64,000 nt of DNA from Robertkochia marina. GTDB lineage: Bacteria > Bacteroidota > Bacteroidia > Flavobacteriales > Flavobacteriaceae. Location: assembly GCF_004799345.1 (NCBI RefSeq), contig NZ_SSMC01000001.1, positions 1,178,001 to 1,242,000 on the forward strand, given 5' to 3'. Below the pieces are notes generated by a model. The model made no database searches, was not told where the DNA came from, and saw only the letters and a program-made list of their open reading frames with translations. This document shows, in pieces, positions 17,019 to 27,800 of the stretch (within the stretch, counting starts at the first letter, position 1; each line of letters begins with the position of its first letter). The position numbers and the translations under genes were made by a program.

Positions 17019-17177
17019 GAATTTAAAGTTTGTGTCTGTTCTTTTTAGATGCACAACACTATAAGCTTCGTATAGGTTGCAGGTTGTTTTATTCAGCCAA
17101 AACTATTAAAATATTTCAATTCTCATCATAAAGTTTTGGTAAGATGATACCGGCAAAGCCCTTTTGTTGTGGTTCTT

Positions 17178-18008
17178 TCAGTCCATCGTGCTTAATTCGG
17201 GATGCTGGTAGGTATAGGAGAGGAGCTGCATGGTTTTTTTGCCGCTGATGATCTTACCTCCCTTGGGGTCAGCTTCATTTTTGAAACCCGGAGGAGGTAA
17301 CTCTCGTTTTTGGGCTTCCTTAACATAGTACTCACTTTTGGAAGGGTGAAAGGGTGTTACGCCGTGTAAAATGTTACTCCAGATGTTTTCGGTAACTACT
17401 TGGATGATGAGCCCGATGCAATCATCAAGATGAATAAGATTGATCGGTTTTGAGCCTCCTGAAAGGTCTTTTTTTCCGGAAAGAAAGTTTATGGGATGAC
17501 GGTCAGGTCCTATGAGTCCGCCAAACCTGAGTACGGAATTCTTCCTGGAGTCATTTAAGATCAGCCTTTCAGCCTCCAGCAATTGTTTCCCGGAATTCGA
17601 ATCGGGTTCCGGTGTATCCTCTTCTGAAAAGATTGTATTAAGATCGGGAAAAACCGAAGTAGAACTAATAAATAATATGTGTTGAATCTTTGTGTTTGCC
17701 AGGCCTTCAAGAAGTGTCTTAACTCGCGCAGGAAAATTCGAAGAGGGATTACTTCGCAACCCCGGTGGTATATCTACGATCAAGATGTTACTCCCCTCCA
17801 CAAACTCCTTTAAAGAGCCTTCCATACGGTCTTCTTTAATAAGGATGTGGTAAGGTGATATGCCTTGTTGTTTTAAAAGAGGTGTTTTTTCAGCCGTGGT
17901 GGTACTCCCTTTAATAGAAAAGCCGTGTCCGAGAAGTGTTTTTGATAATGGCATTCCCAGCCATCCACATCCCAGGATACTTATCTGCTTTTTTGTTGAA
18001 TTTGTCAT
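17178..18008 (-). CDS. YeeZ-like NAD(P)-binding protein (atypical SDR)
   Basis: A 276-residue Rossmann-fold protein. The N-terminal dinucleotide motif ISILGCGWLGMPLSKTLL (GxGWLG) is typical of the YeeZ group of extended SDR-like proteins. It also shows ILFISSTSVFPDLN and LRFGGLIGPDRHP, which correspond to epimerase-type strand ends. A classical YxxxK is not evident, so catalytic activity is uncertain. No neighbour gives a pathway. It is divergent from the CBS protein gene across a 258-bp gap. Confidence 0.8.
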   Translation of the reverse strand: MTNSTKKQISILGCGWLGMPLSKTLLGHGFSIKGSTTTAEKTPLLKQQGISPYHILIKEDRMEGSLKEFVEGSNILIVDIPPGLRSNPSSNFPARVKTLLEGLANTKIQHILFISSTSVFPDLNTIFSEEDTPEPDSNSGKQLLEAERLILNDSRKNSVLRFGGLIGPDRHPINFLSGKKDLSGGSKPINLIHLDDCIGLIIQVVTENIWSNILHGVTPFHPSKSEYYVKEAQKRELPPPGFKNEADPKGGKIISGKKTMQLLSYTYQHPELSTMD

Positions 18009-18266
18009 GGTTATTTGAACAGTACTGACGTTTGAGCTGTTGTTTTAAAAATTTTTCTCGAATGGCTTATAAGGGTAATCGCCTATCAAAACCTGAAGGA
18101 TTAAAGATATCCTATTTTCTTCAACCCGGAAATCGAGAGGGGTGTATTCAAGGGTTAAAAGAAAGAATTTTGTGTAAATAAAATGCTTGATGGTCAGATA
18201 GTTATTTGTTTGTGGAGAAAAATGCTTAATTTATAGGAGACCAAACTAAATTTTAAATGAATTGAT

Positions 18267-18734
18267 ATGGGGATCAAAAGTTATCAAGGGCCAAGAGCAG
18301 AGTTCAAGAATGAGTACAAGGCACCTATTCTTGTTGAAGATTATATGACGAAGAGTCTTATCACTTTCCACCCAAACCAATCTATTCTGGAGGTAATGGA
18401 GCTGTTGATACGGTATCGTATTTCCGGAGGACCTGTGGTGAATGATGATGGAGACCTGGTAGGGATCATCTCTGAAGCAGATTGTATGAAAGAAATCTCA
18501 GAAAGCCGCTATTTTAATATGCCGATCTTAGATAAGAGGGTCTCGCATTTTATGAGTGAAGAGGTGGAGACCATAGGTCATGACGTAAGTATTTTTGACG
18601 CAGCGTCAAAATTTAATAAATCCAACAGAAGACGTTTGCCTGTCATGGAGCACGGAAAGTTGGTAGGTCAGATCAGTAGAAAAGATATCCTTGCGGCGGC
18701 ATTAAAGCTTAAAGCCTTTAGCTGGCGTCGTTAA
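18267..18734 (+). CDS. CBS-domain pair protein
   Basis: A 155-residue cytoplasmic protein consisting of two CBS domains (about residues 25-80, VEDYMTKSLITFHPNQSILEV, and 92-150, VSHFMSEEVETIGHDVSI). The paired module binds adenine nucleotides or similar ligands and regulates a partner. No effector domain is attached, so the target must be another protein. The N-terminal extension (about 20 residues, GIKSYQGPRAEF) is common in flavobacterial members. It has a plain upstream region of 258 bp shared with the divergent YeeZ-like gene. Confidence 0.87.
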   Translation: MGIKSYQGPRAEFKNEYKAPILVEDYMTKSLITFHPNQSILEVMELLIRYRISGGPVVNDDGDLVGIISEADCMKEISESRYFNMPILDKRVSHFMSEEVETIGHDVSIFDAASKFNKSNRRRLPVMEHGKLVGQISRKDILAAALKLKAFSWRR

Positions 18735-18818
18735 ACAGGTCTTCCTGATTTTTGAAATTGGCAACAGGCGTGTCTTCCACTACCCATATCATTTACGGTT
18801 TTTAACAGGCTAACCGGG

Positions 18819-21263
18819 TCATTGGTATTTCTCCGCTCTTTTCAACAATTTCTCCAACCCGGGTTCATTCGGGTCGTGGGGCAGACCCGGATGGATGCAC
18901 ATGGCCGGGCATTTTTCTGCTGCAGCAACGATCTTTGCGTATTTGTCGCCCTTGGGATTGTGTACATGGGCTTGTTTGTTACTATTGTATTTAAAAACGT
19001 TGGGTGCCGTATTGATGCAATCGTTGCAAGAAGTACATTCATCGCTTTCCACCCAGGGTACTTTACTCACCGATACCTCTTCTTTGTGTGTTTCCTTCGG
19101 AGCCGGTACAGTTTCAACGGATTCCTCATCCGTTTCCAATTTCACGCTAACGGGCACCGGAGTAATTGAATTCACGGCAAGGCTGGCCAGGTCGGTTTTT
19201 CCCTCCATGAGTGCAAAAAGTATATCGCGGATGGTTTTTTCAATGTCGGCGGCTCTTCGGGTTTCATACTCCTCGGATAACCGTGCTTCCAGTGCTTTTA
19301 GTGCTGCTTCTTTGGCCTTTGTCCACTCAGCTTTAGACGTCGCTAACTTGTTTTCAAAATGCTGGCTCCTGACTCCCCCGAGTTCCTGTAAAAAACGCCA
19401 ATAGTCACGCCTGCTTCTTATCCTTTGAAGCCAGGATGCCGGAATGGCTGCCCTATGTAGTTTGTAGTCTTCATCCACGACCTGAATGATGGGTATCTTT
19501 CCTATCAGGGTCTTCGGATCATCTGAAAGATAGTCTGCTACAGGTACCAGTTTTTCATTTTGATACCAGCCGGGAATAATCTCAAGGGTTTGCAAATTGC
19601 GCGTCTCCATCGCAAGATAATCCGCTGAGCTCAGACTAATCTGTTCCGTATCCTTTCCGCCGGGATTTTTGATTTCCAGAGTTTGATTTGGATATAAGAG
19701 ATCACATTGCGGATTGTTCTCCAAATTGAAGTGGCTTCCAAAATCCACCCCGGCCTCGATATCGTAGGTCAGGCGTGGAAATTGCCGGCTTTCGATCGCC
19801 CTGTGGATTCTGATGAGACTACCGGGGCCATCTTCCGATCCGATATCCGGGAGCAATACGTTCCAGAGTACCGGTGCGGTGGCGTTCAGACCATGACGTA
19901 ATGCATTTTCAAAAGCGTAGGGGTCTTCAATACTTCCCTGGTACACATAAGCATTTCTGCGAAAGACAGCCAGTGATGCGATCTCCAGAGAGCTTTCTTC
20001 CATCTCAGAAGCTACGACAGGCAAATTAATGTCATTCAATGTGTTAATGGCGAAAACCTTAATAAAGGCACCGTCGGAAAAAAGGGAAATAAAATCCTTT
20101 GTCTGGTCGACAATATTGCGGCTCTCGTCAATAACAATGACAGGGGGGAAATATTTGATATCCCCGTCATTCAGATAGGACGGAGCGAATGCTTCAAAAT
20201 AGGCATCATGCAAAGATTCATCGTAGGTTTGTGCTATCTCAAGCTCCGCCAAACGCATCGCCCGGATCAGTGCTACAAAATTCGACAACTCCTTTTTTAA
20301 GTAATCTTTGGCATGTGAGATGGCGTCAGATTCCACCACTTCAAGAGTTGCCTGACCAAACACCTCTTTAAGGTCATAGCTTTCCAGTAGTTGTTTTGTA
20401 ATAAAGATCTTCGTGGGATTCTCTGTATAAACTTTTTCAGCGTTGGAAAGTATTTTTATGCTATCCCGAATTCGCTTGAGCCGTGCTTTTGGCAGATCTG
20501 AACTAACCCTCTGAGGTACCACATTCTGTAATGCGTCTAAAGACAAAAGGTCGCTGGCAAACTCAAAATGCGTACTGTCCTTTTCCCGGTCCTTATCCTG
20601 TAGATCAGCAATTTCATTCAATCCGGATAGTTTCCGTCGCATATGGGCAATGAACTCTGAATAGGTGGCAACTCGCTCTTTTAAATGAATATTGAGCAGT
20701 TGATAAGGAGTCCTAGCACTAAAAACCATGATGGGCCCTTTGCAGGATAAGAGTTTTTGATTTATTGGATCTAAATGTTCTTGTAAATTCTTTGGCGTAT
20801 CGTCACCCAATGCATTGCCCATTATTTCCATCAACTCATGTACCTGTGAGTCATAATTAAGTTCCTTATCAGCCAATTGCAGTTTCCCTTGAAGTGTCAA
20901 TAGGATGGAAGGGAGTTTCTCGATCAAGCTTCTGCCGATATCAGAATTACAATGATCTGAGATCAATACTTCAAGTCGTTCATGAAGGCTGCAGCAATTG
21001 CTTTTTTCAGGATCGAATAGCACCGGATAGTGCATGGCGGGTAATTTGCCCCGCAAGCATGGAGCAGACAAAATCGGTGCCACGGTAATATTTTGGCAAA
21101 AGTCTGTTTTTACACCCTGTACAAAGTACTTGTGCAATTGATCGCGATAGCTTTTCAATTGCTCATTCTGGGGTGCGGGTTCTTCCTCTCTGGTAACCAC
21201 GACGTTGCTATGGGTATAACAGTCGAGGATCTGATCCGTATTTGAATTATTTATTTCGTTCAT
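18819..21263 (-). CDS. Large ferredoxin-tailed protein of the 2-oxoacid oxidoreductase operon (814 aa)
   Basis: Only the C-terminus is readily identified: residues 735-814 form a single-cluster ferredoxin domain with C743, C746, C749 and, after a spacer, C785 and C789 (CTSCNDC ... CPAMC). The preceding 730 residues match no family I can name. They include an acidic helical N-terminus, a mixed alpha/beta region (YFPPVIVIDES, AVFRRNAYVYQGS, SRQFPRLTYDIE, near 370-530) and a charged coiled coil (about 635-675). The gene starts 8 bp after the oxidoreductase beta gene stop, so it is the third gene of that operon and probably the electron-accepting or scaffold subunit. Dedicated ferredoxin partners are usually under 120 residues, so the size is remarkable. 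Confidence 0.8.
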   Translation of the reverse strand: MNEINNSNTDQILDCYTHSNVVVTREEEPAPQNEQLKSYRDQLHKYFVQGVKTDFCQNITVAPILSAPCLRGKLPAMHYPVLFDPEKSNCCSLHERLEVLISDHCNSDIGRSLIEKLPSILLTLQGKLQLADKELNYDSQVHELMEIMGNALGDDTPKNLQEHLDPINQKLLSCKGPIMVFSARTPYQLLNIHLKERVATYSEFIAHMRRKLSGLNEIADLQDKDREKDSTHFEFASDLLSLDALQNVVPQRVSSDLPKARLKRIRDSIKILSNAEKVYTENPTKIFITKQLLESYDLKEVFGQATLEVVESDAISHAKDYLKKELSNFVALIRAMRLAELEIAQTYDESLHDAYFEAFAPSYLNDGDIKYFPPVIVIDESRNIVDQTKDFISLFSDGAFIKVFAINTLNDINLPVVASEMEESSLEIASLAVFRRNAYVYQGSIEDPYAFENALRHGLNATAPVLWNVLLPDIGSEDGPGSLIRIHRAIESRQFPRLTYDIEAGVDFGSHFNLENNPQCDLLYPNQTLEIKNPGGKDTEQISLSSADYLAMETRNLQTLEIIPGWYQNEKLVPVADYLSDDPKTLIGKIPIIQVVDEDYKLHRAAIPASWLQRIRSRRDYWRFLQELGGVRSQHFENKLATSKAEWTKAKEAALKALEARLSEEYETRRAADIEKTIRDILFALMEGKTDLASLAVNSITPVPVSVKLETDEESVETVPAPKETHKEEVSVSKVPWVESDECTSCNDCINTAPNVFKYNSNKQAHVHNPKGDKYAKIVAAAEKCPAMCIHPGLPHDPNEPGLEKLLKRAEKYQ

Positions 21264-21271
21264 GACACCAA

Positions 21272-22231
21272 TTATCTAGTCGTATATTGATCCAATAAGG
21301 ATTCCAGGTTCTGCTTTTTCTCCTCAACGCCCATTCCGAGATTGTGAGCTCCATATTCATCATAGCGGACGTTGTCGGTATTTTGATATAGCAAACCGAT
21401 CGGAATGCCATTATTGATCTCTGCGTGTTCCCTGGCCTTGTGGATATTTGAAGGATCGTGCTCGATCACCCGGCCAAAGGCTTTCCGGGCCTTTGGTTTC
21501 AGATCGATCCCATTTTCGTGTGAGAGCAGGATGAGGTTTTTAGGGTTGACGGCGATATCACCATAGAGGTCGCGCATAAACGCAGGGCACCGTTGAACGA
21601 TACGCACGAAAGCGAGGCCGGGATGTTCGGCCGCTTTTCGTATGGTGGCATAGAGGTGAGCAGAATTCCAATCCACAGTCTGCGCCACGAAGGAGACATT
21701 GGCCAGGCCCAACGTAGTTTGTAGCGGGTTGATCGGAGGAAGAATGGAACCTTTAGGGTGCGTATTGGAATGGGTGTCCAACGGGCTGGTGGGTGAAGTT
21801 TGTTTTTTGGTCAAACCATAAATACCATTATCAAAGAGTAAGGCCACCATTTTCATATTGTACCTAATGGCATGTACCCAGTGCCCTGCACCGATTGAGC
21901 AACAATCCCCATCTCCGGTGACAACAAAAACGTTGAGGTCCGGTCGTCTGAATTTCACGCCACTGGCTACCGGGAATGCTCTTCCATGAAGGCCGTGAAA
22001 CCCATAGGTTCCCATGTAATGTGGAAATCGACCACTGCATCCGATGCCGGAGACCACTACCGTTTTTTCAGGTTCATATTGCATGTCCTTGCAGACGCGC
22101 TGTACCGTGGTGAGTATGGAATGCCCCCCACAACCCGGACACCATCGGGCCACGCCTTTACCATAGTCCTCCATACCATAATCATGATCAAAGGAGGGGA
22201 CAGAACAAAATTCATGAGTTTGTAAAAGCAT
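21272..22231 (-). CDS. 2-oxoacid:ferredoxin oxidoreductase, beta (TPP-binding) subunit
   Basis: A 319-residue subunit that binds thiamine diphosphate. It has WCPGCGGHSIL (C31 and C34), GIGCSGRFPHYM (another cluster cysteine) and the TPP/Mg motif GDGDCCSIGAGHW near residue 110, followed by NGIYGLTKKQTSPTSP. This pattern is that of KorB/OGOR-type enzymes, which decarboxylate 2-oxoglutarate (or a related 2-oxoacid) to the acyl-CoA and pass electrons to ferredoxin. It lies 14 bp downstream of the alpha subunit gene. Substrate choice between 2-oxoglutarate, pyruvate and branched-chain acids cannot be made firmly from sequence. Confidence 0.92.
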   Translation of the reverse strand: MLLQTHEFCSVPSFDHDYGMEDYGKGVARWCPGCGGHSILTTVQRVCKDMQYEPEKTVVVSGIGCSGRFPHYMGTYGFHGLHGRAFPVASGVKFRRPDLNVFVVTGDGDCCSIGAGHWVHAIRYNMKMVALLFDNGIYGLTKKQTSPTSPLDTHSNTHPKGSILPPINPLQTTLGLANVSFVAQTVDWNSAHLYATIRKAAEHPGLAFVRIVQRCPAFMRDLYGDIAVNPKNLILLSHENGIDLKPKARKAFGRVIEHDPSNIHKAREHAEINNGIPIGLLYQNTDNVRYDEYGAHNLGMGVEEKKQNLESLLDQYTTR

Positions 22232-22245
22232 ACTATTACAGGTTT

Positions 22246-24153
22246 TTATACGCTGGCATTAGTGTTTTTAATTTTCAATTCGCGTTTGATCATTTTCAAT
22301 ACCTTTTCAGGGTTCAGGGGCTGCCCGTAGACATTGCTGAAGCTGTCAATATCCATGAGTGTTTGTGCCCTGAGGAGCCAAGCCAACTGAGCATAGCGAC
22401 GATTCTCCTGAGTGATCATCGGGTGGCCCGGCGTATCACTATAATTGATCTCAACGGTGATGACTTTTTTGAATCTTTTGAAGATCTCAACCAACCCCGG
22501 AACCATAGGAAAGAGAAAACGCAGGTGAAGGCTGCTTACTTTTAGTCCTTTGGCGCGGGCATCGGCTACGGCTTCCTCTATGGCGCCAAGTGTAGATCCC
22601 CAACCAACCAGCAGAATATCACCCTCAGGGCCTCCGTTGATCTTTGGGGGTTTAAGGCTTTTCTGGAAAGCGGCGAACTTTCGGCTTCGGCTTTCAACGC
22701 TGGCCTGATTGATGTCCGGGTCATATGCCACCTTTCCTGTCTGTCCATGCGCCAGTCCTGTTACAGTGTACATGCCGCCTTTCTGCCCCGGAATCGGTCT
22801 TTTGCTGATTCCTGTATTTTCATCCCATTCAAAGGGCCAGACCCCATCCTTCCATGGACTCTGATCGAAGGGATTGGTCAGCCACGAGGGGTCGATTTTT
22901 GGACGCGGGAAGGGTTGTACCCCTGTTGCCAGGTTTGCATCACTCAATAAAATGACGGGCGTGCGCAATGATTCGGCAAGCTTTCGTGCCAAAACAACAA
23001 ATTGAAAGCACTCTTCAATAGTAGCGGCTGCAAGTACGATTTTAGGCGCATCTCCGGCCTCCCCGTAGATCGCTGCCAACAAGTCGCTCTGTTCAACCTT
23101 CGTCGGTAATCCGGTAGAGGGCCCCCCTCGCTGAACATCAATTATCACCAGCGGGATTTCAGCCATGACGGCCAGGCCGATAAACTCGGTCTTGAGTGCC
23201 AATCCCGGACCTGAGGTAACTGTTACTGCCGGTTTCCCTGCGAAAGAAGCACCGATCGCAAATCCGATCGCGGCAATCTCATCTTCTGCCTGATGCACGA
23301 TACCCCCAACCTTTTCAAAATATTCAGCCAGGTGATGGGATACGGATGTCGCTGGCGTTATCGGATACATTGAACACAGTTCAATACCCGATGCCATAAT
23401 ACCCATACTGAGGGCTTCATTTCCGTTCATGACCACCATATCATCATTCACATCCATCGGTGTCACCTCGTAACGATAGGCAAGATTATCTTTAGCCCAA
23501 TCATATCCTGCTTGCAGCAACCTGATATTCAATTCTATTACCGCATCGGTTTTCTTTTTAAAGATGGTTCGGATCTGATCTTCGGCCTTGGGGATGTCAC
23601 GATCGTACATATAGCAGAGCAGACCCAGGATCCACATGTTTTTACCTTTTCGGGGATCGGGAATTAGTTTCAGACATTCCTCTTCCATGGGAATTTCGAC
23701 CACCTGAATGCCCAACTCCTTAAATTTCAGGAGTGCTTCCGAGTACTGCTGCCTAATGGTTTCATGTTCGCTTTTGGCCCATTTATTCTCGATAAACATC
23801 AGGGTGTTCTCATTATATGCATCCTGACTGATCCTGCCGTAGAGCACCTGTTCGTTGAGAGCGATTACCAGATCAGCGTGATTTCCCATATTGGTCACTT
23901 TATCCGAACCGATACGTACCCGGATTCCGGAGGCGCCTTCCCGTGAGCGTGCGGGTGGTTGTATTTCTGCAGGAATGATCTCAACGGTCCAAACGCCATT
24001 TCCCATTTTGGCGGAGATTGCTCCGAAGCTCTGTCCACATTTTTGGGCTCCTTCGCCTGAATCGCTTACGATCTCAACGATCACTTGTTTGATTTTCCTG
24101 GTTTTGATCGGGTCGCCCTCCTTCAAGATATCATTACTTGCAATGTGATCCAT
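22246..24153 (-). CDS. 2-oxoacid:ferredoxin oxidoreductase, fused gamma-alpha subunit
   Basis: A 635-residue protein with the gamma domain first (about residues 25-205, EIVSDSGEGAQKCGQSFGAISAK) and the alpha pyrimidine-binding domain after (about 225-620, NGNEALSMGIMASGIELCSMYPITPATS). The latter contains HQAEDEIAAIGFAIGASFAGKPAVT with the conserved glutamate that activates TPP and a CoA-binding C-terminal half (VGWGSTLGAIEEAV). Such gamma-alpha fusions are typical of KorA. First gene of a three-gene operon (alpha, beta, 814-residue ferredoxin protein). In an otherwise aerobic-looking flavobacterium it would offer a ferredoxin-reducing bypass of the 2-oxoacid dehydrogenase complexes. Confidence 0.92.
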   Translation of the reverse strand: MDHIASNDILKEGDPIKTRKIKQVIVEIVSDSGEGAQKCGQSFGAISAKMGNGVWTVEIIPAEIQPPARSREGASGIRVRIGSDKVTNMGNHADLVIALNEQVLYGRISQDAYNENTLMFIENKWAKSEHETIRQQYSEALLKFKELGIQVVEIPMEEECLKLIPDPRKGKNMWILGLLCYMYDRDIPKAEDQIRTIFKKKTDAVIELNIRLLQAGYDWAKDNLAYRYEVTPMDVNDDMVVMNGNEALSMGIMASGIELCSMYPITPATSVSHHLAEYFEKVGGIVHQAEDEIAAIGFAIGASFAGKPAVTVTSGPGLALKTEFIGLAVMAEIPLVIIDVQRGGPSTGLPTKVEQSDLLAAIYGEAGDAPKIVLAAATIEECFQFVVLARKLAESLRTPVILLSDANLATGVQPFPRPKIDPSWLTNPFDQSPWKDGVWPFEWDENTGISKRPIPGQKGGMYTVTGLAHGQTGKVAYDPDINQASVESRSRKFAAFQKSLKPPKINGGPEGDILLVGWGSTLGAIEEAVADARAKGLKVSSLHLRFLFPMVPGLVEIFKRFKKVITVEINYSDTPGHPMITQENRRYAQLAWLLRAQTLMDIDSFSNVYGQPLNPEKVLKMIKRELKIKNTNASV

Positions 24154-24232
24154 ACTCTCTTAGCCTTTTGATTAAATATCAGCTTTAAAGTAGCAAAAGC
24201 CTGATTCACATTGTATGACAAATATCAGCTTA

Positions 24233-24480
24233 TAAAATTAGGAGCCATGGCAATAGCCTTATCGATGTGTTGAATGGCACGGAAGATATTGGGTTTGTCT
24301 TCGTTTTAAATATGCTGTCCTTCCTGTTACCAGAATACAGCCTTCAGGGTGCCTGTTAAGGCGGTTGAGCTACGTAAGAGCAGGCATTTGCTGGTATGTT
24401 GTGTTTTTAAGTCCGTAGGTGATATGCGACTTTGCTTCTCCGGTTTTTTCAATTCAAAGGTTGAGATCGTCAAGCCTATA
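24233..24480 (-). pseudogene. Decayed fragment of a TPR gene (paralogue of 16293-17018)
   Basis: The stretch AATTAGGAGCCATGGCAATA at about 24236 is identical to the TPR gene near 16390. The similarity continues, with substitutions and small indels, over roughly 240 bp (TCCTTCCTG, GGCAGCATTTG against GAGCAGGCATTTG, GGTTGAGATC). Frames are interrupted by stops on the minus strand. It corresponds to the C-terminal half of the TPR protein. It sits alone between the oxidoreductase operon and a small zinc-ribbon gene. Confidence 0.75.
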
Positions 24481-24497
24481 ACCTTTAGCAGGCATTG

Positions 24498-24848
24498 TTA
24501 AGCTGTTCGCTTAACCAGCATAAAATAATCGTTGTCAAGAGGAAGGTAGCCCAGGTCGTAGACGAAATAGTAAGTACTGCCCTTTTTGGTGGTATATGTA
24601 TGGGTAATAAAACTGAAATCAAACCCGCGATCTGCCATTTTTTTTCGACTTGCAGTGGTTTTTCCTTCCGGGTTTAGGTCCTGAAGTATTCGATAGTTTT
24701 TTCGCAATCGGTTATTGACGGTTCTTATCAGTTGGTTACTCTCTTTATTGCGTTTGTTGTTGTATGCATTTCTGCAGTGATCATTGCAGTACTTCTTATC
24801 TGCCCTGCCCAACAACTTCTCTCCGCATTCGAGACATGACTTTTCCAT
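24498..24848 (-). CDS. Small zinc-ribbon protein (116 aa)
   Basis: A cytoplasmic protein with an N-terminal four-cysteine zinc finger (CLECGEKL ... YCNDHCRNAY: C5, C8, C21, C25) like those at the start of small flavobacterial proteins of unknown role. A basic helix follows (NKRNKESNQLIRTVNNRLRKN), then a beta-rich C-terminus (TYYFVYDLGYLPLDNDYFMLV). A nucleic-acid-binding function is plausible but not shown. It starts 6 bp after the stop of the large Asp-box protein gene, so they are probably co-transcribed. Confidence 0.75.
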   Translation of the reverse strand: MEKSCLECGEKLLGRADKKYCNDHCRNAYNNKRNKESNQLIRTVNNRLRKNYRILQDLNPEGKTTASRKKMADRGFDFSFITHTYTTKKGSTYYFVYDLGYLPLDNDYFMLVKRTA

Positions 24849-24854
24849 TACTCC

Positions 24855-27800
24855 TTATTTATTACTGGTCATTATAGCGGGAATGTTTTTTTGCCTGTAG
24901 AGTTCATTAAACCCTTTAAATCCTTCGTTTATGATCTTCTCCTGCTCCGCTTTGAGAGAAGTCCACATTTTTTTGAGATCGGTCAATCTTTCCTTGGCCC
25001 CTGAAGTGATCCTTGGGTCTTCCTGAGCTGAGAACTCCTTTAAATACATGAGCTCTGCATTCAGTTTGTTATTGAAGTTGATCACGTCCTGAAAGGTTTT
25101 CTGATCTGGCTGAATAAGTTTTGTTTCCCAGGTCTCAATGGTGCTGATCAGGGTGTCGGCTTTATTCGTCAGCTCTGCATACTGCTCATTGTCTTTCAAC
25201 AACTTTTTGTGACCTTTTAATTGTGTTTTTGCAGATCGCATTTCGTTCACCGAATTGTGAATGTCAGTGATCAGGGCATCGATTTCATTCAAAAAGGTTT
25301 CCTGCTTTTTAAAATCTTCTGTAGTTGCTTTGATATTGGGGTTTGGTAATATGGTCACTTCTGTTTCAGAACTTTGCCCGTTAGAGGTAAGACGTAAGGT
25401 GTATTTTCCCGGGATGACCCTGTTTCCGGAGTAATCACCATAAACGAAGACTTTCTCAACGGCGGGAACAGGCTCTTTTCTAAAGTCCCAGGTAAATCTA
25501 TTGAATCCCGATTCTGAAGGTAAGGCCTCCGGTTTTCCCGGACCACCCGGCCATGGCTTAAAGTCTTCTGACCCTTTGTTTTCAAAAGTACGCAATACCA
25601 TACCGTTGGTGTCGAGAATTTCCAGGGTTAGGCTAAGGCTGTCTTCTGATTGCGGAATGTAATAATCTATGGAGACTCCAGACCTTGGGTTTTGACCTAA
25701 ACCGGGAGTAAATTTTTTAGAGAAACCGCCTTCAAAGAGGTAAGTGTCTTTAGGTTGAAATATAGTAAGTTCTCCCGGAGGGGCTAATTTGCTCTGTTGA
25801 ATGGGAGAGAGGTCATCCAGAATCCAGAAACCTCTTCCGGCTGTGGCTGCCACCAAGTCATTTTGTCTTATGGTCAGGTCATTGATGGGTACGGCCGGTA
25901 AGTTTAGTTGAAAACGATTCCACGACTTACCACCATTAACCGATATAAAAAGTCCTGTTTCTGTACCGGCATAGAGAAGGTCTTTTACCTTTCGATCTTC
26001 TCTGACCACCCTTGCGAAGGTATGCTCGTCATCAATACCATCGGTGATCAACTTCCAGGAGTTCCCATTATTGGTGGTCTTGTAGATATAGGGGGTAAGG
26101 TCATTTCTTTTATAACGCATAACGGTTATGTATACCGTTTCAGGATCATGGGGTGAAACCTCAATGCTATTGATGATCCCGTCGTTGACTTCTTTTGGGG
26201 TAACATTGCTCCATGAGTTCCCCTCATTGGTGGTCATATGCAGTAATCCGTCATCAGTTCCTGCCCACAACGTGCCCTTTGAATGAGGAGATTCTGTAAC
26301 ACTGGTAATGGTATTGTAATTCTCTCCTCCGGCAGCTTCATTGGTAAAGGGCTGACCACCCGGGCCTTGTTTGTCTTTTTCATTTCGGGTAAGATCGTCA
26401 CTGATCAGTTCCCAGTCAATACCTTCATTTTGAGATTTGAAGATGACGTTTCCGGCGTGATAGATCGTATTCGAATGATGTTGTGAATACACGATAGGTG
26501 CGTTCCAGTTAAACCTGAATTTCATGTCCTTTGGTTCATTGCCCAAGGCAAGTTCAGGATAAGGTTTTATGGCTTTAGAAGTACCGTTATTACGGTTCCA
26601 GCTGTCAATAATACCCTGGTAACAGCCTCCGAAAACCATGGACGGATCTTCCGGATTAAAGGCAAGAAACGCACTTTCACATCCGGCTACTGAATACCAG
26701 TCCTTCCAGCCGATACCGGGGCCGGTGGTTCTGCTGGCAATGGCGATGGCACTGTTGTCCTGCTGACCGCCATATACGTGGTAAGGAACCTGGTTGTCTG
26801 TAATTACCCGATAGAATTGGGCCGTTGGTTGGTTGCTTTGTTCAGACCATGTTTTGCCGCCATTCATAGAAATATTGGCTCCCCCGTCATTGGCATTGAT
26901 CATAATATCATTATTGACAGGGTTGATCCATAGGTCGTGGTTATCGCCATGAGGTGTCGGGATCGGAAGAAAATTACGTCCGCCATCAACCGATTTCAAC
27001 ATAGGTGCATTGAGTACGTATACGGTATTCTCATCCTGAGGGTCAGCAAAGATTTCCATATAGTACCAGGACCTCGCGATGTTGATACGATCTTTATTTA
27101 CCTGGCTCCAGGTAGCTCCGGCATCATCAGATCGGTATACACCGCCCTTTTCTCCTTCAGCTTCGATTACCGCCCAGAGGCGATCGGGGTTCGCCGGAGA
27201 AACTGTTACTCCTGATTTTCCCATGACCTCAGGGAGGCCCTCTTTTAGTAATTTCCAGGAAGCTCCGCTGTTGGTTGATTTATAGATCCCTGAATGTTCT
27301 CCCCCGGATTGCATGGTCCACGGAAACCGCAGATGCTGCCACATAGAGGCATAAAGAATACGTGGGTTATCAGGATCCATGGCCAAAGAGGAGGCACCGG
27401 TATGCTCATGAGTAAAAAGTATTCGCTCCCAGTTGCTGCCACCATCGGTAGTCATGTACACGCCACGTTCTTCTGAATTACCGTATTGGGCTCCCTGAAC
27501 CGCCACATAAACCCGGTCCGGATCTGTAGGGTGAATAACAATATCAGAAATATGCCTGCTGTTGTCCAGGCCGATATGTGTCCACGTTTTTCCGGAGTCT
27601 AAAGAACGGTACATCCCGTCTCCACTGGAAGTCATCACTCCACGAACAGCATGTTCTCCCATGCCGGCATAGACCACATTAGGGTCTGAAGGGGCCACGG
27701 CGATGGCGCCTACAGTACCGGTTTTTAAAAAAGGGTCTGAAATATTATGCCATGACAGACCTGCATCTTCAGTTTTCCAGATACCACCTCCGGTGCTTCC

